64,000 nt of DNA from Dyadobacter endophyticus. Lineage in GTDB: Bacteria > Bacteroidota > Bacteroidia > Cytophagales > Spirosomataceae. Position numbers and translations under genes: made by a program. Shown here in pieces: positions 44,812 to 54,499 of the stretch. Numbering within the stretch: the stretch's first letter is position 1; each line of letters opens with the position of its first letter. The notes below the pieces were generated by a model. It did no database searches. It had not been told where the DNA came from and was given only the letters and a program-made list of their open reading frames with translations. The stretch covers positions 1,488,001 through 1,552,000 of the forward strand of contig NZ_BMIA01000002.1 in assembly GCF_014641595.1 (NCBI RefSeq), written 5' to 3'.

Positions 44812-46383
44812 CTAGGCAGAAATAATCAGTTTTTGACCAGGCTTGATCGAGTTGCCCCTGATCTTGTTCCGCTTTTTCAACTGACCGATTTCCAGACCGT
44901 AGCGCTGCGAAATAATCCATAATGTATCTCCTTTTTGTACGGTATGATAACGTTTCCGGGTATGACGCTGCTGTTTCGCCAATTGCTCCTCGTCCCGCTG
45001 TGGCTTTGCCTTGCTTGCAATGCGCGTTGCTGGTACGGTCTCCTTCACTTCTTTGTAGATCACCAGGCGTTGCCCTCTGCGGATATTGTTGCGGCGAATG
45101 TGGTTCCATTTGCGAAGCGATACTGCCGATACCCCATATTTCCGCGCAATTCCGGCTACATTGTCGCCGCGACGAACGGTATAGGACACGCGTTTGGTAC
45201 GGTTACGCTGAACCACTTCTTCCTCACCATCTTCTTCATCATACCCTTCGTCATCCGATACATTCTGCACATTCGATGCAAGCACGTAAGGGAACGAGCC
45301 ATTGCCGCCCAATGAATCCGTTCTGGTACTGTCGGCTTTGGCCACCATTACACCGGAAGAAAGATATCTTCTTGTGCAGGAGTCCATGATGGATGCGCGG
45401 TTGCTCATCAGGTAGGTGAACCGAACACTGGGCACCTTCAAAATAAAGTCGCGTGTTTGGTCGGGAAGGATCTTTTTGGTGATCTGCGGATTCAGCTTTT
45501 TGAGGACTTCGAAATCGATGCTCGCATTGTCACAAAACGTAGCAAGATCAATGTAGCCGTTGATGTGAATGGTATCGTTCGGGATCTGGAACTCGGTATT
45601 TTCGGGAAAAATGCCGTGGTCGTAGCCATAGTTCATCATGTAGTTCATGGCTACATACTGCGGTACGTACGAACGGGTTTCGCGGGGAAGGACATTGTAG
45701 ATCGTCCAGAAGGTAGTCCCGCGCGAGCGGCGCATGGCACGCTTCACATTGCCCGGGCCTGTATTATACGAGGCCAATGCAAGCTCCCAGTCGCCGAAGA
45801 TATTGTAAAGTTGTTTGAGATACAGACAAGCCGCTTCGGTTGCTTTGGTGGGTTCGAAGCGTTCATCGATGTATTTATCCTGGTAAAGACCGAATTCCCG
45901 TCCGGTCGCCGGCATAAATTGCCAGAGCCCGCCCGCTCTCGCGTGGGAAATAACTGTCGGGTTCAGCCCCGACTCGATCATCGAAAGGTATTTCAGTTCG
46001 GTAGGTAAGCCGTGTTTGGCAAGTGCTTTCTCGAAGAGCGGGAAATAGAGCGGCATGCGCTCCATCATGGTCTGCGTGAATTTTGCTTTTTTGTAGATAA
46101 AATACTCTACGAATTCGTGCGAAGACTTGTGATAGGTAAGCGGAATCGATTTTTCAAGCTTTGCAAACCGTTCTTTCAAAAGCCCCTCCGGCACAGCGGG
46201 ATTGGCTCCGATTTCTTCCACTTCCGGGAGAGACGGCATCAAATCATTTTCGTCCTGAGCAATAGTCTCAACTGTATCCTGCCCGGATGTCAAACGCTCC
46301 TGTGGAACCATCGCCTCAACGGACGCATTCCAAAACCCTGCACACATGGCTCCGAGCCACAATACTCTTTTCGAAATCCTCAT
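44812..46383 (-). CDS. LysM lytic murein transglycosylase (MltD-like)
   Basis: A 523-residue exported enzyme that cleaves peptidoglycan glycan strands. The N-terminal signal is weakly defined (about residues 5-24, LWLGAMCAGFWNASVEA). The SLT domain has the catalytic Glu137 (YLSMIESGLNPTVIS) followed by AGGLWQFMPATGREFGL and ALASYNTGPGNV. Two LysM repeats bind peptidoglycan (about residues 395-440, SYTVRRGDNVAGIARKYGVS, and 477-522, YHTVQKGDTLWIISQRYGL). A Lys/Arg-rich linker joins them. It ends 33 bp before ruvA. Confidence 0.94.
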   Translation of the reverse strand: MRISKRVLWLGAMCAGFWNASVEAMVPQERLTSGQDTVETIAQDENDLMPSLPEVEEIGANPAVPEGLLKERFAKLEKSIPLTYHKSSHEFVEYFIYKKAKFTQTMMERMPLYFPLFEKALAKHGLPTELKYLSMIESGLNPTVISHARAGGLWQFMPATGREFGLYQDKYIDERFEPTKATEAACLYLKQLYNIFGDWELALASYNTGPGNVKRAMRRSRGTTFWTIYNVLPRETRSYVPQYVAMNYMMNYGYDHGIFPENTEFQIPNDTIHINGYIDLATFCDNASIDFEVLKKLNPQITKKILPDQTRDFILKVPSVRFTYLMSNRASIMDSCTRRYLSSGVMVAKADSTRTDSLGGNGSFPYVLASNVQNVSDDEGYDEEDGEEEVVQRNRTKRVSYTVRRGDNVAGIARKYGVSAVSLRKWNHIRRNNIRRGQRLVIYKEVKETVPATRIASKAKPQRDEEQLAKQQRHTRKRYHTVQKGDTLWIISQRYGLEIGQLKKRNKIRGNSIKPGQKLIISA

Positions 46384-46637
46384 TAATAAATGTTTTTTGA
46401 AGGTTAATCAATTCATGGTTTTCAATGGCTTATACCTGTTGATGATCCACTTACAGATAGAAGAATCCTTTTGGGTTTTGAACTGGCCAGATGAATCAGA
46501 ATAATCTCTAATACATTTTATCTATTCACGCAACATTCTCATACAGAATAACGTAACCTGGTTGCCTGTTATTCTGGCACGATAATTTCCTTTAAAACTG
46601 TGGTTGTAAATACAGTCCGGGTCTCATAAATGAGCGC

Positions 46638-46657
46638 AAAAAAAGGGAAATTTCCCT
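46638..46657 (-). terminator. Likely terminator of gatA
   Basis: The palindrome AGGGAAATTTCCCT (46644-46657) is followed on the minus strand by a T run (complement of 46638-46644). It lies in the 316-bp gap 46384-46699 between gatA and the transglycosylase gene. The rest of that gap shows no gene and probably holds the transglycosylase promoter. Confidence 0.55.
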
Positions 46658-46699
46658 CTGAATGCACTGGTTGCTCCGGTTGTATGCTACGATCCCTTC

Positions 46700-48124
46700 C
46701 TAATTTAGTCCGGTGAGGTAGTTGGCAAACGCCAGCATTTTTTCCTCCCCGAAATAAGGGGCCATGATCTGAATCCCGATCGGCATTCCCTGGTCATCCA
46801 GTCCATTTGGAATGGATACCGCAGGATTACCCACGACATTCGCCTGCACAGTGAAAATGTCCGCCAAATACATTTGTAACGGATCTTCCGTTTTTTCACC
46901 GATTGTAAAAGCTGTGGTAGGTGTTACCGGGGAAATCAGGAAATCGAACTGCTCGAAGAACCGGCCCGTTTCCTCCCGTACCAATCTTCTAACGCGTTGC
47001 GCCTTGGTATAGTATGCGTCGTAATAATTTGCACTTAATACGAAAGTACCCAATAGTATTCTTCTCCTTACCTCATCACCAAAACCTTCTGTACGAGTCT
47101 TCTTGTACATGCTTTCCAAATCTACGGATTCGGGGCTGCGGTAACCGTACCGCACGCCGTCGAAACGCGACAGGTTCGAACTTGCTTCGGCAGTGGTAAG
47201 AATGTAATAGGTTGGTAAAAGCGAATCCAGCAACGGCATATCGATGCCTACCACTTCATGCCCCTCCGCGCGCAGGCGGTTGAGTACTTCCGAAGTCTGC
47301 CGGCGGATTTCCGGGGCAATGGCTTCGTTCTCCACCGCACTTCGGATATACCCGATTTTGGCTTTGCCTTCCCATTCCAGACCGGCGGTGTAAGCAGGAA
47401 CGGGCCGCTCCGAAACCGTACTATCGAAATCATCGGCACCAGACATTACTTCCAGGATCAGTGCGGCATCGGCCACACTTTTGGTGATAGGACCAATGCA
47501 GTCAAAAGACGAAGCATAGGCGATAAGTCCATAACGCGATACGCGTCCGTACGAAGGTTTCACACCAATCACCCCGCAGAATGCAGCAGGTTGACGCACC
47601 GAACCCCCGGTATCGCTTCCCAAGGAAGCATGGCAAAGCCCGGCCTGAACGGCTACTGCCGATCCGCCGGATGATCCGCCCGGGACTTTGGCATTATTAA
47701 TAGCATTCAGCACCGGTCCGAACGAGGAATTCTCATTCGAAGACCCCATTGCAAATTCGTCGCAGTTTTGCCGACCGATGATGATCGCGTCTTCATCGAT
47801 GAGCCGCTGCACGGCGGTTGCAGTGTAGGGTGCTGTATAATTTTGAAGGATCTGGCTTCCAGCCTGCAGGCCGTGGCCAGTGAGTGAAAGCACATCTTTG
47901 AGACCGATCACCATGCCCGCCAGCTTTCCGGCGGTATCATTGGCGATTTTTGCATCTATGGCCAGGGCGGCCTTTTTTGCTTCCTCTGTATAAACTTCAA
48001 CGAAAGCATTGAGATGCTTGTTCGCCTCAATCTTTTCCAAATAGTGATCAACCAACTTGACGCACGTCAAACCTTCTTCACGTAGATCTCTCTGAATTTC
48101 GGCCAGCGTCAGATACTCTTTCAA
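46700..48124 (-). CDS. gatA: Asp-tRNA(Asn)/Glu-tRNA(Gln) amidotransferase subunit A
   Basis: A 474-residue amidase that releases ammonia from glutamine for transamidation of misacylated tRNA. The Ser-cisSer-Lys triad is K76 (MVIGLKDVLSLTG), S151 in PGGSSGGSA and catalytic S175 in GSDTGGSVRQPA. Length is standard. The partner gatB and gatC genes are not adjacent, as is common in Bacteroidota. It is transcribed on its own after a hairpin downstream of tatA. Confidence 0.96.
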   Translation of the reverse strand: MKEYLTLAEIQRDLREEGLTCVKLVDHYLEKIEANKHLNAFVEVYTEEAKKAALAIDAKIANDTAGKLAGMVIGLKDVLSLTGHGLQAGSQILQNYTAPYTATAVQRLIDEDAIIIGRQNCDEFAMGSSNENSSFGPVLNAINNAKVPGGSSGGSAVAVQAGLCHASLGSDTGGSVRQPAAFCGVIGVKPSYGRVSRYGLIAYASSFDCIGPITKSVADAALILEVMSGADDFDSTVSERPVPAYTAGLEWEGKAKIGYIRSAVENEAIAPEIRRQTSEVLNRLRAEGHEVVGIDMPLLDSLLPTYYILTTAEASSNLSRFDGVRYGYRSPESVDLESMYKKTRTEGFGDEVRRRILLGTFVLSANYYDAYYTKAQRVRRLVREETGRFFEQFDFLISPVTPTTAFTIGEKTEDPLQMYLADIFTVQANVVGNPAVSIPNGLDDQGMPIGIQIMAPYFGEEKMLAFANYLTGLN

Positions 48125-48157
48125 GGCAATTTTTTTGTGGGGTTGTAAATAAAGAAT

Positions 48158-48189
48158 CAGAGCCGTTAAGTGGTAGCTTAATGGCTCTG
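48158..48189 (-). terminator. Hairpin between tatA and gatA
   Basis: CAGAGCCGTTAAG (48158-48170) pairs with CTTAATGGCTCTG (48177-48189) through 13 positions with one G-U pair, loop of 6. The T-rich segment that follows on the minus strand (ATTCTTTATTT) is consistent with termination after tatA. Confidence 0.65.
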
Positions 48190-48216
48190 TATCAAACCTT
48201 CAATAAGATGGAAGCG

Positions 48217-48417
48217 TTATTTGGGGTCTTCCATACTTTTTTCAATATTTTCCTTAACGTCTTTAGTAGCGTTCTTGAACTCATTGATACCCTGCCCCAA
48301 ACCGCGCATAAGTTCTGGGATTTTCTTTGCTCCGAAGAAAAGCAACACGAACAGAGCAACCAGGAAGATCTCCTGTCCGCCCAACCCCATAATTCCTAAA
48401 ACGGTTATTGATTCCAT
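48217..48417 (-). CDS. tatA: Twin-arginine translocase subunit TatA/TatE
   Basis: A 66-residue protein with one N-terminal membrane helix (GLGGQEIFLVALFVLLFFGA), the conserved FGxKKIPE hinge (FFGAKKIPELMRGLG) and an amphipathic charged helix. It forms the pore for folded Tat substrates. The Tat-signal oxidoreductases and the aminotransferase of the sugar cluster would depend on it. tatC is not present in the window. Confidence 0.94.
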   Translation of the reverse strand: MESITVLGIMGLGGQEIFLVALFVLLFFGAKKIPELMRGLGQGINEFKNATKDVKENIEKSMEDPK

Positions 48418-48487
48418 ATCTGTTTCTTTTATTAATGTTTACAAAAATAACTATTCTTTTTTATAACAACCAGACCTGCGTCCACTT

Positions 48488-48919
48488 TTATCCGATATTA
48501 ATTGTCTTCGCGGCCTTCTCCCAATCGGCAAATTTCCGGATATCGTCGCCTAACGTCTTGATGAGCCACAGCACCAGCGCCACGTCGTCGGTAATGCCTA
48601 TAACCGGCAGGAAGTCAGGAATAAGGTCTATAGGAGATACGAAATAAATGAGCACAGCGACTATCGACACCAAACTTTTCCAGGGAAGCTGCTTATATTC
48701 GCCAGAGGCGTAAGCTTTCACCATACGGAGCAGCAGCTGGACGCTCGACTGGAATTCGGCGAGATTTCCTTTAAAGCCCACCGTCTGGAGTTTCCCCAGC
48801 ACCTCTTTGCCAAGTTCAAACAAGCGGGTGGAGTTTTTGGCGTAGCGTCCTGCTTTTCCTGTGGCCTTCTTAAAAAATACTGAATGTAAAATCCGCGAAA
48901 TCATTGACTGGTCATTCAT
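48488..48919 (-). CDS. YkvA/DUF1232 family membrane protein
   Basis: A 143-residue protein whose conserved core, VSPIDLIPDFLPVIGITDDV, identifies the YkvA (DUF1232) family. One hydrophobic helix precedes it (SLVSIVAVLIYF). The family has no assigned biochemical role. It is followed by the separately transcribed tatA and stands divergent from mdh. Confidence 0.88.
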   Translation of the reverse strand: MNDQSMISRILHSVFFKKATGKAGRYAKNSTRLFELGKEVLGKLQTVGFKGNLAEFQSSVQLLLRMVKAYASGEYKQLPWKSLVSIVAVLIYFVSPIDLIPDFLPVIGITDDVALVLWLIKTLGDDIRKFADWEKAAKTINIG

Positions 48920-49030
48920 TGTACAAAGCAGGAAAAAGTGGTTTATAACGCCATTATAACTATCAACTTACGGAAAAAATTGCGTTCCGGATGGCAGCCG
49001 GATGATTTGCGGCAAAAAATCAATTTCCGC

Positions 49031-49062
49031 TTGGTTTAAACAAATTATGTATCATACTTTTA
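49031..49062 (+). promoter_or_regulatory. Candidate mdh promoter
   Basis: TTG at 49031-49033, a 21-bp spacer and TACTTTTA at 49055-49062. This is a near match to the Bacteroidota consensus (7 of 8 in the -7 element), about 50 bp before the mdh start codon. Confidence 0.5.
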
Positions 49063-49112
49063 GGAAAAAATATAAAAAGCATCAATTTCTATACAATTAA
49101 CCATATTTCCCT

Positions 49113-50039
49113 ATGAAGATTACTGTGGTAGGTGCGGGTGCGGTAGGCGCAACCACTGCCGATAATATCATTCGTCGTGAGCTTGCAGAAGAAGTGGTGT
49201 TGCTGGATATCAAAGAGGGTGTCAGCGAAGGTAAGTCACTGGATATGTACCAGACAGCCGCCTTGCTGGGATTCAATACCAAGCCCATCGGCTCGACCAA
49301 TGATTACGAGAAAACCAAAGGCTCGGATGTGGTTGTGATCACTTCGGGGCTGCCTCGTAAGCCGGGAATGACCCGCGAAGAACTGATCGGCATCAATGCA
49401 GGAATCGTAAAGGGAGTTACAGAAAATCTTCTGAAATATTCGCCGAAAGCGATCGTGATCGTGGTTTCCAACCCGATGGACACCATGACTTACCTGGCTT
49501 TGAAAGAATCGGGCATTCCTAAAAAACGTCTGATCGGTATGGGCGGGGCATTGGATAGTGCGCGTTTCAAGACTTACCTCGCGCTCGCAATGGATGTATC
49601 GCCGCTCGACATCCACGGGATGGTAATCGGAGGCCATGGTGATACTACCATGATTCCGCTGACCCGACTGGCGACGTACAACGGTATCCCCGTAAGCCGC
49701 TTCCTTTCGGCCGACCAGCTCGAAAAAGTAGCTGCCGACACGATGGTTGGCGGAGCTACACTCACTAAGCTGATCGGTACTTCGGCGTGGTACGCACCGG
49801 GTGCAGCGACGATGATGCTCGTGGAAAGCATTGTCCGCAACCAGAAACGCATTGTGCCTTGCAGCGTATACCTCAATGGCGAATATGGCCAGAAAGACAT
49901 TTGTATGGGTGTGCCGGTAGTCCTGGGCCGCAGCGGCTGGGAAAAGATCGTCAACCTGCGCCTCAGCGATGCCGAAAAAGCGGCGTTTGAAAAGTCAGCA
50001 GAAGCCGTTCGTTCAATGAATGCGGCTTTGAACTTGTAA
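49113..50039 (+). CDS. mdh: Malate dehydrogenase
   Basis: A 308-residue NAD-dependent malate dehydrogenase of the LDH-like type. The dinucleotide fold is ITVVGAGAVGATTADNI. The substrate-binding arginines are in SGLPRKPGMTREELI, where the RKPGM arrangement indicates malate rather than lactate. The catalytic histidine is H175 in IGGHGDTTMIPL. It interconverts malate and oxaloacetate in the TCA cycle. It is a single-gene unit with its own promoter and terminator. Confidence 0.97.
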   Translation: MKITVVGAGAVGATTADNIIRRELAEEVVLLDIKEGVSEGKSLDMYQTAALLGFNTKPIGSTNDYEKTKGSDVVVITSGLPRKPGMTREELIGINAGIVKGVTENLLKYSPKAIVIVVSNPMDTMTYLALKESGIPKKRLIGMGGALDSARFKTYLALAMDVSPLDIHGMVIGGHGDTTMIPLTRLATYNGIPVSRFLSADQLEKVAADTMVGGATLTKLIGTSAWYAPGAATMMLVESIVRNQKRIVPCSVYLNGEYGQKDICMGVPVVLGRSGWEKIVNLRLSDAEKAAFEKSAEAVRSMNAALNL

Positions 50040-50065
50040 ACAAAGCGTAAATAGCTAAAATACAG

Positions 50066-50094
50066 GCCGGTCCGGGTTCCCGGGCCGGCTTTTT
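50066..50094 (+). terminator. Terminator of mdh
   Basis: A GC-rich 11-bp stem (GCCGGTCCGGG at 50066-50076 with 50079-50089) with a tight loop and a TTTTT tail at 50090-50094. Confidence 0.92.
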
Positions 50095-50143
50095 GTTTGC
50101 CCTCGTATTTGGTTTTGATAACTACTTGTTTTAACTTATACTT

Positions 50144-50178
50144 AAATAGTATAGTAATTTGTCAATTTAATACTATTT
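50144..50178. promoter_or_regulatory. Inverted repeat upstream of TonB receptor
   Basis: AAATAGTAT (50144-50152) and ATACTATTT (50170-50178), 17 bp apart, lie 34 bp upstream of the receptor start codon in a very A+T-rich leader. They may bind a regulator such as a metal- or nutrient-sensing repressor; which one is unknown. Confidence 0.45.
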
Positions 50179-50211
50179 ATCAACAAACATTTTAATTAAA
50201 ACACACGAACT

Positions 50212-53004
50212 ATGAGAACAACGCTATTATTCCTCATCTTTATTTCTGCCTCGTTCGGCGCATTCGCGCAGTCTCTCAAAGGGAAGGTCACAGACGAAAA
50301 AAATGGATCGGCACTGCCCGGCGTGTCCATCCTGGTACAGGGTACGAACACGGGAACCGTGACAGACCCCGACGGAAACTTCGCATTGAGCCTCGCCGAT
50401 GGCAACTACAACATCGTTATCTCGTTCATCGGCTACACACCCCAGATTATCCCGGCGACCGTCAGCGCAGGACAAGCCGCGCCCTTGAACATTGCGCTGG
50501 CAGAATCCTCAGAAGTACTGGGAGAGATTGTTGTGACCGGCTCACGCAGCGGTGGCCGCTCGCGCATCGACTCTCCGGTCCCGGTTGATATTATCCCCGT
50601 TTCGCAGATCACCAACAGCGTCGGCCAGGTTGACATTAACCAGATCCTCACCTACGTCGCTCCTTCCTTCCAATCGTCGCGACAGACGATCTCCGACGGT
50701 TCCGACCACATCGACCCCGCTCAGTTACGCGGTCTGGGGCCTGATCAGGTATTGGTGCTGGTAAATGGCAAAAGGAGGCACCAGTCGTCGCTCGTCAATG
50801 TAAACGGGACGGTCAACAGGGGAACTGTTGGTACGGATTTGAATGCGATCCCCGCGACGTCGGTAGAGAAAATCGAGATACTCAGGGATGGTGCAGCGGC
50901 GCAATATGGCTCGGACGCGATTGCCGGGGTGATTAATATTATTTTGAAAAGCCGCACCGGGCTGAGCGGAAATGTGTCGTACGGCCAGAATGTGACCAGC
51001 TACGACAAGAACTACATTATCAACAACAATAAAGATGCTTCCGTCAACATTTCGGACGGCGGCACGACGCAGATCGGGCTTAATTACGGTCTAAAAATTG
51101 GCCAGAAAGGCTTCGTAAACATTACCGGCGAATATGTACACAGGAATGCTACCAACCGCACCGGCACCTACACCGGCCAGATTTTCCCGGCAGTCGACGG
51201 CACCGTGGTAGATGATGACTTGCTAAAACAAAAAAACCTTACGCGAAATGATTTCGATATGCGCATCGGCAACTCGGAGGTGAAGGGCGGTGGTATCGTG
51301 ATCAACGCGAGCATCCCGCTTTCGGAGCAGATGGAACTGTACGCGTTTGGCCAATATAACAATAAGAAGGGCAATGCGGCCGGTTTCTACCGCTATCCCA
51401 ATGGCGTGCCTGCGGTGGTCAGGCCCAATGTATTTGCTGTGTATCCCAATGGATTTCTGCCGGAGATCAACAGCGATGTGACCGACATTTCCGCCGCGGC
51501 AGGCATCCGTGGCAAGTTTGGGGAATGGCGGTACGACCTTAGTAACACGTTTGGAAAGAATGATTTTGACTATTTCATCAGCAATTCGGTCAACTACACG
51601 CAGGCGATTTCAAATGCCAATTTCCAGCGCGAATTCAATGCGGGTGGTAATGCGTTTCTTCAAAATACGATCAACCTTGATCTCGGACGAAAGTTCGAAG
51701 TCCTGCAAGGGCTCAATGTAGCGCTCGGGGCGGAGCAGCGCACCGATAAATATACGATCACGGCAGGTGAAGAGGCTTCCTACAAAAATTATGATATCGC
51801 AGCGGGTGTCGCCGCCGGCGCGCAGGTGTTCTCCGGGTTCTTCCCGCAAAATGCAGGATCGCATTCGCGGCACGGTGTAGCCGGTTACCTCGACCTCGAG
51901 CAGGACCTTACCAATGCCTGGGTAGTGAGTGCAGCGCTTCGTTTTGAAAACTATTCAGATTTCGGAAACACGCTTAACTACAAATTTTCAACCCGCTACA
52001 AAATCACCGACGGCATTGCGGTGCGGACTTCGGCGAGCAGTGGCTTCCGGGCGCCGTCGATGCAACAGCGGTATTATGCCAGGACGAACACACTCTTCGT
52101 GACCCAAAACGGCCAGCAGGTAGCCCAGGAAAGCGGCACGTTCACCAACGACAGCAAACCCGCAGAAATTCTGGGAATACCAAAGCTCAAACAGGAAACC
52201 TCGCAGAGCTATACGATCGGTACCACCATTCAGATCAGCAATGCATTTGAACTGACTGTGGATGCTTACCAGATCTATATCCACGACCGGATCGTATTGA
52301 CCAACAATTTCAATGACGGTGGAAATGCCGATCTGAAAGCACAGCTCGCAGCAGCTAATGCGACAACGGCGAATTTCTTCGCCAATGCCGTCGATACGCG
52401 ATCGAGGGGAATAGAAGGGGTATTATCCTACAATACCAAATTTGGCAAAAGCCAGTCGCTTAGGGCCGTGCTGGCAGGGACATTTATTCAAAACAGGGTA
52501 AAGAAAGGGGCGGACGGCAAGCCGGAAATCCACGCTTCCGATATACTGATCCAGACCAAACAGGTAAATTCCTATTTCAATCGTGAAGATTTAAGCCGAT
52601 TTGAAATAGCCAGCCCGCGTAACAAGCAAAGCCTGACCATTAATTACAAGGCAGGGAAATTCGGGGTAATGCTACGCGGGGTTAGGTTCGGCGAAGTTAC
52701 TTATTGGGACCCGACAATCGACCCCAGCAAACCAGACTCGTGGCCGGTGAATACACTTACCGGTAACAAGGAGACACTCGACCAGACCTTCGGGGCCAAA
52801 ATCGTGACGGACCTCGCATTGAGCTATGATCTGGTGAAAGGCGTCGGCGTGACGATCGGGTCAAACAATGTGCTGGATGTTTACCAGGACAAGCACACGC
52901 ATTCGGGCAATGTCAGCTCGGGCCGCTTCGTGTATTCACGGCGCGTTCAGCAAATGGGCTTTAATGGCCGCTACTTGTTTGCCAGACTGAGTTTCACATT
53001 TTAG
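50212..53004 (+). CDS. TonB-dependent receptor with N-terminal regulatory beta domain
   Basis: A 930-residue outer-membrane receptor. Signal peptide residues 1-20 (FGAFAQ), a carboxypeptidase-regulatory-like domain (about 22-100), then the plug (EVLGEIVVTGSRSGGRSRID, later QVLVLVNGKRRHQSSLVNVN and GAAAQYGSDAIAGVINIIL) and a barrel ending YLFARLSFTF. The plug resembles siderophore/vitamin-type receptors rather than SusC, and no SusD is adjacent. The substrate cannot be predicted. It converges on the porin-like gene, with a shared terminator between. Confidence 0.93.
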   Translation: MRTTLLFLIFISASFGAFAQSLKGKVTDEKNGSALPGVSILVQGTNTGTVTDPDGNFALSLADGNYNIVISFIGYTPQIIPATVSAGQAAPLNIALAESSEVLGEIVVTGSRSGGRSRIDSPVPVDIIPVSQITNSVGQVDINQILTYVAPSFQSSRQTISDGSDHIDPAQLRGLGPDQVLVLVNGKRRHQSSLVNVNGTVNRGTVGTDLNAIPATSVEKIEILRDGAAAQYGSDAIAGVINIILKSRTGLSGNVSYGQNVTSYDKNYIINNNKDASVNISDGGTTQIGLNYGLKIGQKGFVNITGEYVHRNATNRTGTYTGQIFPAVDGTVVDDDLLKQKNLTRNDFDMRIGNSEVKGGGIVINASIPLSEQMELYAFGQYNNKKGNAAGFYRYPNGVPAVVRPNVFAVYPNGFLPEINSDVTDISAAAGIRGKFGEWRYDLSNTFGKNDFDYFISNSVNYTQAISNANFQREFNAGGNAFLQNTINLDLGRKFEVLQGLNVALGAEQRTDKYTITAGEEASYKNYDIAAGVAAGAQVFSGFFPQNAGSHSRHGVAGYLDLEQDLTNAWVVSAALRFENYSDFGNTLNYKFSTRYKITDGIAVRTSASSGFRAPSMQQRYYARTNTLFVTQNGQQVAQESGTFTNDSKPAEILGIPKLKQETSQSYTIGTTIQISNAFELTVDAYQIYIHDRIVLTNNFNDGGNADLKAQLAAANATTANFFANAVDTRSRGIEGVLSYNTKFGKSQSLRAVLAGTFIQNRVKKGADGKPEIHASDILIQTKQVNSYFNREDLSRFEIASPRNKQSLTINYKAGKFGVMLRGVRFGEVTYWDPTIDPSKPDSWPVNTLTGNKETLDQTFGAKIVTDLALSYDLVKGVGVTIGSNNVLDVYQDKHTHSGNVSSGRFVYSRRVQQMGFNGRYLFARLSFTF

Positions 53005-53016
53005 GACAATTCCAGG

Positions 53017-53043
53017 CCAGCCGGGCCCGGAATGCCCGGCTGG
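53017..53043. terminator. Bidirectional terminator
   Basis: CCAGCCGGGC (53017-53026) and GCCCGGCTGG (53034-53043) around a 7-nt loop, between the convergent receptor and porin-like genes. It is followed by TTTAAATT on the plus side. Confidence 0.8.
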
Positions 53044-53044
53044 T

Positions 53045-54421
53045 TTAAATTGAAATCTGATATTGCAAAGTCCAGCTACCACGCCGGCCGTCTTTGGCAA
53101 GCTCATTGGCGACCGAAGCCGTTTTGTAAACGGGGCGGTTCTCATAATTAAGTGATAGTTTGCCGTTATGTCCTTTCATCAGCCAGTTGATGCCCAGGTT
53201 ATACACATTCGCCGCATCCTGCAAACGGTCATAATCGCCCCGTTGCAAAGATGCATAAGGCATTAACGTACCCTGATCGCCCAGCAGGCCTTCTTTCAAC
53301 TTATAACCGGCCTGTGCGTAAATCACATTCCCTGTCCCAAACATAGGGTACGCATTCCCGTGCGTGCCGCCCACGCCCACGATGGGCTGAGTGGTGCCCG
53401 TGGCAGGGTTCATAATGCCGTTGTAGCGTAGATAACCTTTTCCGTAATCTGTTCCGAAATAACCAAGATAGGCCGACAATGCAGTTCCTTTTTCAACATT
53501 CAAGGGCATATCCAGGTAAGCCGCTACCGACCAGAGCGTCATATTGCTGTAAAGCGTATCGACCGACTCTTTTCGCCAGGTCGCATTCTTTTGGGAAGTA
53601 ATGCCCGCTTCTATGTTCAGGACTTTACGTTTACCCAGATAAGTACCGGTCATATAACCGGGTGTCGTGTTGTCTTCGGTATCGAAAATATTGTAAATCA
53701 ATAAGCCCTGGAATTGTTTACTGTTTTTGCGTTGCGAGAAAACCGCATTCTGGTTGAGCGCCGCCGGTGTGGAACCGCTCGTTTCCACAGGAAATGGATC
53801 GGATACCCCGACGCGGTAGTTGAGCTTACCGATCTGCCCTCGGCTGTAAATGGTTAGTTTTCGGGAAAACTGGTCGGTCTGGTCAACCGTGGCCTGGGCA
53901 AAAACAGGCACATCCATCGTCATGATCGTACCAATGCTGGGTTGCGAAAAGCGCGAGAAGCCGCTCACGATCGTAAGACCGCCACCGAAGCGGATGAAGT
54001 TGCTGCCTTTGCGCTGCACTTCATATTCCCCGACGGCATCATGGAAAAACGCCGCGATCTTGCGCTGGCTGGGCGTGCCGGCGGTATTGTAGGCCGGAAA
54101 TGCGCTGACCTTATTGAAATTGTTCATTCCAAACTGCGTGTAAAAAAATATCCGGTCGGTGAGCTGACCAAACAACTGCATGCGCGTGCGGCGAAGGCCG
54201 ATATCGAAAGTGTTTGTTTGTCCATCACTCAAAACGGTGGTTCCTGGATTGTTGTCGTTCAACCGCAGCCATACCTGATTCGTGAATGTGAATTTCACAT
54301 AATGTGAACCGGATTCGTTAAGATTGTAGCGGATATCATTTCTCTTGTTGTCGTTTTGCGACATGACGGGCTCTGTGACGGCAGACGTGCCGAGGAGCAT
54401 GAGGGAAAGGATTTTTTTCAT
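53045..54421 (-). CDS. Porin-like outer-membrane beta-barrel protein
   Basis: A 458-residue protein with a signal peptide (about residues 1-22, ending EPVMSQ) and alternating beta-strand sequence typical of phosphate-selective (OprO/OprP-like) porins. A FDIGLRRTRMQLFGQLTDRI segment marks the early strands. It ends WTLQYQISI. It may allow diffusion of anions or small solutes. It is divergent from the HTH regulator gene at 54500 and convergent with the TonB receptor. Confidence 0.75.
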   Translation of the reverse strand: MKKILSLMLLGTSAVTEPVMSQNDNKRNDIRYNLNESGSHYVKFTFTNQVWLRLNDNNPGTTVLSDGQTNTFDIGLRRTRMQLFGQLTDRIFFYTQFGMNNFNKVSAFPAYNTAGTPSQRKIAAFFHDAVGEYEVQRKGSNFIRFGGGLTIVSGFSRFSQPSIGTIMTMDVPVFAQATVDQTDQFSRKLTIYSRGQIGKLNYRVGVSDPFPVETSGSTPAALNQNAVFSQRKNSKQFQGLLIYNIFDTEDNTTPGYMTGTYLGKRKVLNIEAGITSQKNATWRKESVDTLYSNMTLWSVAAYLDMPLNVEKGTALSAYLGYFGTDYGKGYLRYNGIMNPATGTTQPIVGVGGTHGNAYPMFGTGNVIYAQAGYKLKEGLLGDQGTLMPYASLQRGDYDRLQDAANVYNLGINWLMKGHNGKLSLNYENRPVYKTASVANELAKDGRRGSWTLQYQISI

Positions 54422-54499
54422 TTAGAGTACTATTGAGTTACATGTACTAATATCGCAACAAACCCTCCTTAAAGAGCTAAAAACGAGATTAATAGTTAA

